Positions 7,832 to 15,368 of a stretch of 52,319 nucleotides of DNA are shown here, piece after piece. The stretch is from contig NZ_BJNZ01000034.1 in NCBI RefSeq assembly GCF_006539945.1, positions 1 to 52,319 of the forward strand, given 5' to 3'. The stretch comes from Cellulosimicrobium cellulans (GTDB lineage Bacteria; Actinomycetota; Actinomycetes; Actinomycetales; Cellulomonadaceae). Position 1 is the stretch's first letter, and every line of letters starts with the position of its first letter. Both the position numbers and the translations under genes were made by a program. Below the pieces are notes generated by a model. It made no database searches. It was not told the origin of the DNA and saw only the letters and a program-made list of their open reading frames with translations.

Positions 7832-8854
7832 ATGCGTGGTGCACGTCTGACAGTCTCGCTGGCCGTGGCCGGCGTCGTGGTGGCGGGGACGGCGGCCTGC
7901 GGGCAGTCGTCCGACCCGTCCGGGCCGGGGGAGGGCGAGGGCGGCCTCACCGAGGTCACCGTCACCCTCAACTGGGTGCCCTACGGCGAGCACGCGCCGT
8001 TCTACTACGGCGTCGAGCAGGGGATCTTCGAGGAGGAGGGCATCGACCTCACGATCCAGCCGGGCAACGGCTCGGGGAACACGGTCCAGCAGGTCGCGCA
8101 GCGCAACACCGACTTCGGCTGGGCCGACACCCCGCCGCTCGCGAACGCCATCAGCTCGGGGATGCCGGTGCGCAGCGTGGGCGTGTTCCTCCAGACCGGG
8201 CCCAGCTCGGTGGAGTTCTTCGCCGAGCAGGGCATCACCGAGCCCGCCGACCTGGTGGGCAAGACGGTCGGCGGCACGCCGGGCGACGCGATGTACGGGA
8301 CGTTCCCGGCCTGGCTGGAGCTCAACGGCGTCGACCCGGCGGACGTGACCGTGGTCAACGTGGACGCGGCGGGCAAGATCGCCGCGCTCATCGAGGGCAA
8401 GGTCGACGCGATCCAGGGCTTCCACCACGACCAGGCGCCGACGATCGAGAACCAGACCGGCGAGGAGGTCGACGCCCTGCCCTTCGCGGACTTCGGGATG
8501 AACCTGCTCGGCACCGGGCTGGTGGCCAACGAGAAGCTCATCGCGGACGACCCGGAGCTCGTCGAGGCGATGGTGCGCGCGACGTCGCGCTCGTTCCTCG
8601 CGGCGTCGGAGGACCCGGACGCGGCGGTCGCGGCGATGGCCGCGGGCGCGGAGCAGGCGCCCGACGAGGCGGTGCTGGCGGCCCAGCTCGCCGCGACGAT
8701 CGACCTGCTGAACCTCGAGGACGCTCCTGCCCCCGGCGTGAACACCGAGGAGCAGTGGACGGACACCCTGACCTTCCTGTCCGAGAACACGGACTTCGAC
8801 GGCGGCACGACCCCGGCCGACTTCTGGGACGGCGCGTTCGGGGCGGACCAGTGA
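7832..8854 (+). CDS. ABC transporter substrate-binding lipoprotein, NMT1/SsuA-like
   Basis: 340 residues. AGAAGGAG precedes ATG 7832. The signal sequence ends in a lipobox-like TAAC (Cys about residue 23), so the protein is probably lipid-anchored outside the membrane. The mature part begins VTVTLNWVPYGEHAPFYYG, the typical start of NMT1/ThiY/SsuA binding proteins, and continues with VGKTVGGTPGDAMYG and VDAIQGF. Homologues bind thiamine precursors, sulfonates, nitrate or aromatic acids, so a planar or acidic ligand would fit. Its stop overlaps the ATPase start by 4 nt (GTGA). Confidence 0.9.
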   Translation: MRGARLTVSLAVAGVVVAGTAACGQSSDPSGPGEGEGGLTEVTVTLNWVPYGEHAPFYYGVEQGIFEEEGIDLTIQPGNGSGNTVQQVAQRNTDFGWADTPPLANAISSGMPVRSVGVFLQTGPSSVEFFAEQGITEPADLVGKTVGGTPGDAMYGTFPAWLELNGVDPADVTVVNVDAAGKIAALIEGKVDAIQGFHHDQAPTIENQTGEEVDALPFADFGMNLLGTGLVANEKLIADDPELVEAMVRATSRSFLAASEDPDAAVAAMAAGAEQAPDEAVLAAQLAATIDLLNLEDAPAPGVNTEEQWTDTLTFLSENTDFDGGTTPADFWDGAFGADQ

Positions 8855-9666
8855 CCGCGACCGAGCTCGACGCCCGCGCCGACGCGGTCGACGCCGATCC
8901 CATCATCGAGGTCCGCGACCTCACGATGCGCTTCACGTCGAAGCGGTCGGAGACCGTGGCGCTCGACGACGTCTCCCTGAGCGTCCAGCCGGGGGAGTTC
9001 GTCACGATCGTCGGGCCTTCCGGCTGCGGCAAGTCGACGCTGCTGAAGATCGTCGCGGGCCTCACGGCCTACACCGAGGGCGAGGTGCGCCTGTACGGGC
9101 AGCGCGTGACGCGCCCGCAGCGCGACATCGGCTTCGCGTTCCAGCGCTCCGCGCTGCTGGAGTGGCGCGGGGTGCGCAAGAACATCCTGCTCCAGGCGGA
9201 GATGCGGGGCATGGACAAGCGCCGGGCGCAGGAGCGCGCGGACGCGCTCATCGCGCTGACCGGGCTCACGGGCTTCGAGAAGGCCCTGCCGCACGAGCTG
9301 TCCGGCGGCATGCAGCAGCGCGTCGCGCTGTGCCGGGCCCTGCTGCACGAGCCTCGGGTCCTCCTCATGGACGAGCCGTTCGGCGCGCTCGACGCCCTCA
9401 CGCGCGAGCAGATGAACATCGAGATGAACCGCATCTGGCGCGAGACCGGCACGACCATCGTGCTCGTCACCCACTCGGTGCCCGAGGCGGTGTTCCTCGG
9501 GAGCCGCATCGTGGTCATGAGCCCGCGCCCCGGACGGATCGTGGAGACCCTCGAGCCCGGGCTGCCCGACGAGCGCGACTACGGCACGACGCTCGTCGAC
9601 CCGCGGTTCACGGGTGCTGCCGAGCGGCTGCGCGACCTGCTCGGCGCCAGCCACGTCGCCGAGTGA
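8851..9666 (+). CDS. ABC transporter ATP-binding protein, SsuB/TauB type
   Basis: 271 residues from GTG 8851, which overlaps the binding-protein stop (GTGA). Walker A GPSGCGKST, Q-loop in FAFQRSALLEW, signature LSGGMQQR, Walker B VLLMDEP and switch His in VTHSV are all intact. It powers the importer formed with the two upstream genes. The stop overlaps the next start by 4 nt, implying tight translational coupling along the operon. Confidence 0.93.
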   Translation: MTATELDARADAVDADPIIEVRDLTMRFTSKRSETVALDDVSLSVQPGEFVTIVGPSGCGKSTLLKIVAGLTAYTEGEVRLYGQRVTRPQRDIGFAFQRSALLEWRGVRKNILLQAEMRGMDKRRAQERADALIALTGLTGFEKALPHELSGGMQQRVALCRALLHEPRVLLMDEPFGALDALTREQMNIEMNRIWRETGTTIVLVTHSVPEAVFLGSRIVVMSPRPGRIVETLEPGLPDERDYGTTLVDPRFTGAAERLRDLLGASHVAE

Positions 9667-10763
9667 GCGGGCCCGTGCGGGGGTCCGGCGTCGGCGTCGG
9701 GATCGTCGGGATGGGCAGCATCGGCGTGCTGCACGCCCGGGCGCTGCGCGACCTGGCACCGCGGGCGCGGCTCGTCGCGTACAGCGGGGGGTCGGCCCTC
9801 GACGAGGACCTGACCCCGTCCGGGCACGCCGTGCAGGTGGCGCCGGACGAGGTGGTCCGCCACGAGGGCGTCGACGTCGTGGCGGTCTGCACGCCGAGCG
9901 GGAGCCACGCGCGCCTCGCGCTCGCGGCGCTCGAGGCGGGCAAGCACGTCGTCGTGGAGAAGCCGCTCGCGGTGACCGTCGAGGACGCGGTCCTCGTCGA
10001 GCGCGTGGCGCGCGAGCGGGGCCTGGTCGTCTCGATGGTCTCGCAGCGCCGCTTCGAGCCCCAGCACCAGGCGCTCCGGCGCGCGCTCGACGACGGCGCG
10101 CTCGGCGAGCTGCGCCTCGTCGCGACGCACGTGCCCTGGTACCGCGACGACGACTACTACGCCGCCGCGGCGTGGCGGTCCTCCACGGCGGAGGGTGGCG
10201 GGTCGCTCATGAACCAGGGCGTGCACAACGTCGACCTCCTGCGCTGGTTGTGCGGGCCCGTCGAGTCGGTCACGGCCCAGGCCGGGACGCTCGCGCGCGC
10301 CGCGTGCCCGGTGGTCCCCGGGCCGGGCGGCGGCGACGACACCGCCGAGGACACGACGGTCGCGACGCTGCGCCTGGCGTCGGGCGCGCTCGGCGTCGTC
10401 ACGACCACGACGGCGACGCCTCCCGGGTTCCCGGCCACCCTCGCGCTCCACGGGTCCCGCGGATCGGTGGAGCTCGCGCAGGACGAGGTGCTCCGCTGGG
10501 ACGTGCCAGGCGTCCCGCCGCCCGCGTCGGGCAGCTCGGCGGGCGGCGCGGCGGACCCTCTCGCGATCGGTCATGCCGGTCACCGCACCCAGTGGGAGCG
10601 GGTGCTCGCAGCCCTCGAGGGCGCCGCGCCGCCTCCCGTGGGTGCGGCCGACGCGGTCGAGACCGTCCGGCTCCTGTGCGCGATCCGCGAGGCCGCCGCG
10701 ACCGGGCGGGCCGTCCGCCCGGCCGACCTCGCGGCGCCCGGGCCGGCGACGCCGCCGCACTGA
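9663..10763 (+). CDS. Gfo/Idh/MocA family NAD(P)-dependent sugar oxidoreductase
   Basis: 366 residues from GTG 9663, a 4-nt overlap with the ATPase. The N-terminal Rossmann fold shows GIVGMGSIGVLHARAL, then VAVCTPSGSHARLALAALEA and the catalytic EKPLAV motif (Lys). The C-terminal half carries GGSLMNQGVHNVDLLRWL, the usual His-bearing segment. Such enzymes oxidise or reduce a hydroxyl of a sugar or cyclitol, often making 3-keto-sugars. As the last gene of the isomerase/ABC operon it probably modifies the imported compound. A Ser/Gly/Ala-rich loop occurs around residues 280-300. Confidence 0.9.
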   Translation: MSGPVRGSGVGVGIVGMGSIGVLHARALRDLAPRARLVAYSGGSALDEDLTPSGHAVQVAPDEVVRHEGVDVVAVCTPSGSHARLALAALEAGKHVVVEKPLAVTVEDAVLVERVARERGLVVSMVSQRRFEPQHQALRRALDDGALGELRLVATHVPWYRDDDYYAAAAWRSSTAEGGGSLMNQGVHNVDLLRWLCGPVESVTAQAGTLARAACPVVPGPGGGDDTAEDTTVATLRLASGALGVVTTTTATPPGFPATLALHGSRGSVELAQDEVLRWDVPGVPPPASGSSAGGAADPLAIGHAGHRTQWERVLAALEGAAPPPVGAADAVETVRLLCAIREAAATGRAVRPADLAAPGPATPPH

Positions 10764-10807
10764 CGCTGCCGGCACCGTGACCCGGAGCGCATCGGTGCCA
10801 CCGAGCC

Positions 10808-10878
10808 TGCGAACGTTTGCACGCAGTGGTCGTGAACCCTCACCGCGAGCAGTGCTGCTATGACTACAATCGTTCGCA
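10808..10878 (+). promoter_or_regulatory. twin operators upstream of uxuB
   Basis: Site 1, TGCGAACGTTTGCA (10808-10821), is a near-perfect palindrome of LacI type. Site 2 (10865-10878) reads TGCGAACGATTGTA on the minus strand and agrees at 12 of 14 positions. Centres are 57 bp apart, so looping by one tetramer or binding of two dimers is possible. The cognate regulator is not obvious in the window. Confidence 0.55.
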
Positions 10879-10953
10879 TCAGTCCCCGGGGCCTGTCCCC
10901 GTCCCGATCGCCGGCGACACCCGTCGCCGACCCCGACACCCGCAGGAGGTCGC

Positions 10954-12561
10954 GTGACCGCCCCGACCGACGTCCCGAGCCGACCCGGACCGGCGTCCCA
11001 CGCCGAACCGCCGGCCGACACCGCGCGACCGCGCCTGCACCGCGACGCGCACCCCGCGTTCCCGCCGGCTCCCGTCCGTCCGACGCAGGTGGGGATCGTC
11101 CACCTCGGCATCGGCGCGTTCCACCGGGCGCACCAGGCGGTCGTCACCGAGGACGCCGCACGGGCGACCGGGGAGACGCGCTGGGGGATCCTCGGCGTGA
11201 CGCAGCGCACCGCGTCGGTGCGCGACCAGCTCCGGCCGCAGGGCGGGGTCTACACCGTGCTGACGGTCGGGCCCGACGGCGCGTCCCCGCGCGTCGTGGG
11301 GTCGGTGACCGACGTCGCGTGGCCGGCGGAGGAGACCCCACGGGTGCTCGCGGCGCTCGCCGCTCCCACGACCCACGTCGTGACGCTGACCGTCACCGAG
11401 AAGGGCTACGCGCGCCGCGCCGACGGCCGCCTCGACGTCGCCGCCGTCGCGGCCGACCTCGACGTGCTGCGCCGCGAGGAGGCGTCCGCCGGTTCACCGG
11501 ACGCGGGCGCGGACGTCGCGAGCGGCGAGGCGGCCGGCGTCGCCGCGGCGACCAGCGCCGTCGGGCTCCTCGTGCGCGGGCTCGCCGCGCGCCGTCGGGC
11601 CGGGGGCGCGCCCCTGACCGTGCTGAGCTGCGACAACCTCGCCGACAACGGGCACGTGCTCGCGCGGCTCGTGGGGGAAGCGGTCGACGCCGCGCTCCCG
11701 GGCGCCGACGGCGACGCGCTGCGCGCCTGGATCGCCGCGTCGGTGACCTTCCCGTGCAGCATGGTCGACCGGATCGTGCCCGCGACCACGCCCGCGCAGC
11801 GCGACGAGGTCGAGACGCTGCTCGGTGCGCGCGACGAGGGCCTGGTCGTCGCCGAGCCGTTCCTGCAGTGGGTGATCGAGGATCGCTTCGCCGGCCCGCG
11901 CCCCGCGTGGGAGCGGGGCGGGGCGACCCTCACGCGCGACGTCGCGCCCTACGAGCGCGCGAAGCTGCGCCTGCTCAACGGCGCGCACTCCTACCTCGCC
12001 TACGCGGGCTCGCTCGCCGGGCACGCGACGATCGCCGAGGCCGTCGCCGACCCGGCGCTCGCCGCAGGCGCCCGGGCGCTCCAGGCCGACGCGCTCGCGA
12101 CGCTCGAGGCGCCCGACGGCGTCGACCTCGCCGCGTACGCGCAGACGCTGCTCGACCGGTTCGCCAACCCCGCGACGGGGCACACGACCCGGCAGGTCGC
12201 GATGGACGGGACGCAGAAGATCCCGTTCCGCTGGGGTGCGACCCTCGCCGACCTCCTCGCCGCGCGGCCGGGCGCCCCGGCGCCGCACGGCGTCGTCGCG
12301 GCGCTCGCGGCGTGGGCCGGGTACGTCGTCGCGGAGTCGCGGGCCGGGCGCACGGTGGACGACCCGCGCGCCGACGCGCTGCGGGCGGTCGTGGAGGGCG
12401 CGTCGGACGACGCCGCTGCGGTCCGTGCGCTCGTCCTCCTCCCCGGCCTGCTGCCGGGCGTCCCGGAGGAGCGCCTGCCCGAGGTGGCCGACGCGGTCGT
12501 CGGCGCGAGCACGACCACGACCCGCACGACGAGCACGAGGAACGAGGAGACCGCGCCGTGA
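10954..12561 (+). CDS. uxuB: mannitol dehydrogenase family, probable D-fructuronate reductase
   Basis: 535 residues. GTG 10954 lies 4 nt after AGGAGG. The N-terminal Rossmann part has GIVHLGIGAFHRAHQAV, then VLSCDNLADNG and the catalytic helix KLRLLNGAHS (Lys and the NxxH pair) of the polyol-specific long-chain dehydrogenases. UxuB, YeiQ and mannitol dehydrogenase share this fold. The adjacent mannonate dehydratase, overlapping by 4 nt, makes D-fructuronate to D-mannonate the best reading. It would serve glucuronic acid, for example from glucuronoxylan or arabinogalactan. The Thr/Arg-rich tail after about residue 510 looks unstructured. Confidence 0.88.
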   Translation: MTAPTDVPSRPGPASHAEPPADTARPRLHRDAHPAFPPAPVRPTQVGIVHLGIGAFHRAHQAVVTEDAARATGETRWGILGVTQRTASVRDQLRPQGGVYTVLTVGPDGASPRVVGSVTDVAWPAEETPRVLAALAAPTTHVVTLTVTEKGYARRADGRLDVAAVAADLDVLRREEASAGSPDAGADVASGEAAGVAAATSAVGLLVRGLAARRRAGGAPLTVLSCDNLADNGHVLARLVGEAVDAALPGADGDALRAWIAASVTFPCSMVDRIVPATTPAQRDEVETLLGARDEGLVVAEPFLQWVIEDRFAGPRPAWERGGATLTRDVAPYERAKLRLLNGAHSYLAYAGSLAGHATIAEAVADPALAAGARALQADALATLEAPDGVDLAAYAQTLLDRFANPATGHTTRQVAMDGTQKIPFRWGATLADLLAARPGAPAPHGVVAALAAWAGYVVAESRAGRTVDDPRADALRAVVEGASDDAAAVRALVLLPGLLPGVPEERLPEVADAVVGASTTTTRTTSTRNEETAP

Positions 12562-13679
12562 AGATGGGATTCCGCTGGTACGGCGAGGGGAACGACACGG
12601 TCACGCTCGACCACGTGCGCCAGGTGCCCGGCGTCGAGACGATCGTGTGGAGCCTGCACGGCAAGCAGGCCGGCGAGGTGTGGGAGCAGGCGGAGATCGA
12701 CGCCGAGGTCGCGAAGATCACCGGCCTGACGGACGAGGCGAGGGCGCGCGGGATCACCCGCACCTTCGACGCCGAGGTGGTCGAGTCCGTCAACGTGCAC
12801 GAGTCGATCAAGCTCGGCAAGACCGTCCTCGGGCGCAGCCGCGACGAGGCGATCGAGAACTACGTGACGACGATCCGCCGGCTGGGCCGGGCCGGGGTGA
12901 AGGTCGTCTGCTACAACTTCATGCCGGTCTTCGACTGGCTGCGCACGGACCTGTGGCACCCGCTGCCGGACGGATCGACCGCGCTGTTCTTCGAGCGGGC
13001 CGTCGTGGACGAGCTGTCGCCCCAGAGCCTCATCGCCGACATGGAGGCGAACACGCACGGGCTCACGCTGCCCGGCTGGGAGCCCGAGCGGCTCGCGAGC
13101 TTCACCGAGCTCGACGCCGCCTACGAGGGCGTGACGCGCGAGGACATGTACGCCCACTACCGCTACTTCCTCGACGCCGTGATCCCCGCGTGCGAGGAGG
13201 CCGACGTCAGGCTGGGCGTGCACCCCGACGACCCGCCCTACGACGTCTTCGGCTGGCCCCGCGTCGTGTCGACCAAGGACGACCTCGCGCGCGTGCTCTC
13301 CCTGAACGACAGCCCGTACCACGGCCTGACGCTGTGCCTCGGCAGCTTCTCCGCGAACCCCGAGCAGGACGCGGTCGACGCCGTGCGCACGTTCATGGAC
13401 CGCATCCACTTCACGCACGTGCGCAACATCAAGCACCTGGGGAACGGGGACTTCACCGAGGTCGCGCACCGCGCGTGCGAGGGCAGCGTCGACACCACGG
13501 GCATCATGCGCGCGTACGCCGAGGCGGGCTACCAGGGCTACGTGCGTCCCGACCACGGCCGGCACCTGTGGGACGAGAACACCACCAACAAGCCCCGGCC
13601 CGGCTACGGCCTCTACGACCGCGCGCTGGGCATCCAGTACCTGCTGGGGGCGTGGGACGCGTTCCGCTACGACGCGTGA
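12558..13679 (+). CDS. uxuA: mannonate dehydratase
   Basis: 373 residues. GTG 12558 overlaps the uxuB stop (GTGA) with AGGAGA upstream; an ATG two codons later is an alternative. The TIM-barrel protein begins MGFRWYGEGNDTVTLDHVRQ and has VCYNFMPVFDWLRTDL, GVHPDDPP, LCLGSFS, HVRNIKH and VRPDHGRHLW, all hallmarks of metal-dependent UxuA. It dehydrates D-mannonate to 2-keto-3-deoxygluconate. KDG kinase and aldolase are not in the window. It converges on the PPOX gene with 28 nt between and no clear terminator. Confidence 0.95.
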   Translation: MKMGFRWYGEGNDTVTLDHVRQVPGVETIVWSLHGKQAGEVWEQAEIDAEVAKITGLTDEARARGITRTFDAEVVESVNVHESIKLGKTVLGRSRDEAIENYVTTIRRLGRAGVKVVCYNFMPVFDWLRTDLWHPLPDGSTALFFERAVVDELSPQSLIADMEANTHGLTLPGWEPERLASFTELDAAYEGVTREDMYAHYRYFLDAVIPACEEADVRLGVHPDDPPYDVFGWPRVVSTKDDLARVLSLNDSPYHGLTLCLGSFSANPEQDAVDAVRTFMDRIHFTHVRNIKHLGNGDFTEVAHRACEGSVDTTGIMRAYAEAGYQGYVRPDHGRHLWDENTTNKPRPGYGLYDRALGIQYLLGAWDAFRYDA

Positions 13680-13707
13680 CGGCGCGCCGTCGCCCGGGGA
13701 GCGTGGT

Positions 13708-14127
13708 TCACGCGCTCTCCGCGGCGGCCTTCGCCTCGCCCCAGCCGTACCAGCGCTCGACCGCGATCCACGCGCTCACGCGCGGGCTGTGCCGGTTCGC
13801 GTACTCGTGCCCCGTGTAGTGGCGCGAGATCCGGTCGATGTCGGCCAGGCCCTCGTCGGCGCGCAGCTCCGTGACGCGCCCGACCAGGGTCACGTGCGTG
13901 TACCAGTTCTCGTCGAGCACGGTGAGCGAGACGCGCGGGTCGTTCCGCAGGTGCTTGAGACGCACGCGCGACTCGTCGAGGTTGACGAGCACGCGACCGT
14001 CGTCCTCCCAGACGTACCAGGTGGCGGCGGTGACGGGAGCGCCGTCGGAGCGCACGGTCGCCATGACGGCGGCGTTCGGGCGGCGCAGCAGCTCGACGAG
14101 AGGGGCGGGCAGCGGGGGGCGTGACAC
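13708..14127 (-). CDS. PPOX-class (F420/FMN-binding) split-barrel protein
   Basis: 139 residues; GTG 14127 follows GGAGG by 7 nt. A single pyridoxamine-phosphate-oxidase-like split barrel: ATVRSDGAPVTAATWYVW, then RVLVNLDESRVRLKHLRNDP and VSLTVLD. This pattern is common in the actinobacterial PPOX F420-dependent group, small proteins that bind F420, FMN or haem and reduce diverse substrates. It is downstream of uxuA on the opposite strand and has no evident functional link to the sugar genes. The cofactor is inferred from family only. Confidence 0.85.
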   Translation of the reverse strand: MSRPPLPAPLVELLRRPNAAVMATVRSDGAPVTAATWYVWEDDGRVLVNLDESRVRLKHLRNDPRVSLTVLDENWYTHVTLVGRVTELRADEGLADIDRISRHYTGHEYANRHSPRVSAWIAVERWYGWGEAKAAAESA

Positions 14128-14186
14128 GACGGTTCCTCCAGGCGCGGGACGGCGGGACGTCCCGACGCTACGTCACGCGGGGACCG

Positions 14187-15368
14187 TCAGCGCGTCCAGG
14201 GCGCGCCGAGCTCGGTGAACGTCCGGGCCGTGCGAGCGGCCTCCTCGCACCACCGCGCGACGTCGTCGACGACGGGGCGGCGGTCGTCGCCCTCGCCGGT
14301 CCACGTCACGGCGCCCGGGTCGAGGGCCCGCGGGTCCGCGGCCGTCCGCACCGCCTCCATGACGCGCATGAACGCCCCGGTGTCGCGCACGTCGCACGCG
14401 AGCCGACGCTCCGGGTCCCTCCGGGCGGCGAGCAGGTCCTCCAGGAGCCCGGTGCGGCCGTACGTCTTCTCCACGTGCGCCCGGGTCGTGCGGACGAGCA
14501 CGCGGTCGTGCTCGTACTCGAGCGTGACCTCGCCGTCCGTCCCGAGCACGAGCACCTGGGCCGGGGTGCGCTCGGGCGCGCAGAGGGTGAGCCCGAACCC
14601 GTAGGGCAGGCCGTCGCGCGCGACGACGCGCAGCGACGAGGTGTCGTCGGCCTCGATCGGGTTGGCGCGCCAGAGGTCGGTCACGACGTGGGCGACGTCG
14701 TCGGCCGTCCGCGCGCCGCCGATGCGCAGCGCGGTCGCGACCGCGTGGGCGAGGGGGTTGGTGACGACGCCGTCCACGACGTCGCGCCCGTCGAGCCGGC
14801 GTCGGCCCGCCCACGGGGCGCGGCGCCAGTAGCCGGTCGTCCGCACCCACGTGCCGACGGCCCCGATGCCCACGACGTCGCCGATCTCGCCGTCCGCGAC
14901 GAGCTCGGCGACCGCGTCCACCGCGTGCGAGCCGAAGGTCTGGAAGCCCACCTGGCACCGGCGGCCCGTGCGCTCGGCCACCTCGACGAGCGCGAGGTGC
15001 TCCGCGAGGGACGCGACGGTCGGCTTCTCGAGCAGGACGTCGACGCCCGCCTCCATCGCGGCGCGCGCGAGCGGGAGGTGGGTCGGGATCGGGGTCGAGA
15101 TCACGACGACCTCGGGGCGGACGGCCGCGTCGGACGACGAGAGCAGGTCGCCCAGCGTGGGGAACCAGGGCGCGGGGGCGTCGTCGGGGCGACGCGGATC
15201 GACGACCGCGCTCAGCCGGACGCGGCCCTGCTCCGCGAGCGCGGCGACCGTGCGCAGGTGCGACCCGCCGTGGCCGTGCACCCCGACGACGGCGACCGGG
15301 ACGGCCGCCTGCCCGGGGTCGAGCACGTGGTTGGTCCCGGGCGTGGCAGCCCGCAGGGCCCCGCTCAC
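14187..15368 (-). CDS. Gfo/Idh/MocA family oxidoreductase
   Basis: 393 residues. GTG 15368 overlaps the stop of the LacI-PmoA gene (GTGA), so the two are cotranscribed. The Rossmann fold begins VAVVGVHGHGGSHLRTVAAL. The catalytic motif EKPTVAS and the second-half segment VVTNPLAHAVATAL, in place of the usual GG..D..H, mark it as a divergent branch often found next to PmoA/DUF6807 genes. The probable job is a redox step on the sugar handled by the divergent importer. It is one of three MocA paralogues here; the others are at 9663 and 21076. Confidence 0.87.
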   Translation of the reverse strand: MSGALRAATPGTNHVLDPGQAAVPVAVVGVHGHGGSHLRTVAALAEQGRVRLSAVVDPRRPDDAPAPWFPTLGDLLSSSDAAVRPEVVVISTPIPTHLPLARAAMEAGVDVLLEKPTVASLAEHLALVEVAERTGRRCQVGFQTFGSHAVDAVAELVADGEIGDVVGIGAVGTWVRTTGYWRRAPWAGRRRLDGRDVVDGVVTNPLAHAVATALRIGGARTADDVAHVVTDLWRANPIEADDTSSLRVVARDGLPYGFGLTLCAPERTPAQVLVLGTDGEVTLEYEHDRVLVRTTRAHVEKTYGRTGLLEDLLAARRDPERRLACDVRDTGAFMRVMEAVRTAADPRALDPGAVTWTGEGDDRRPVVDDVARWCEEAARTARTFTELGAPWTR

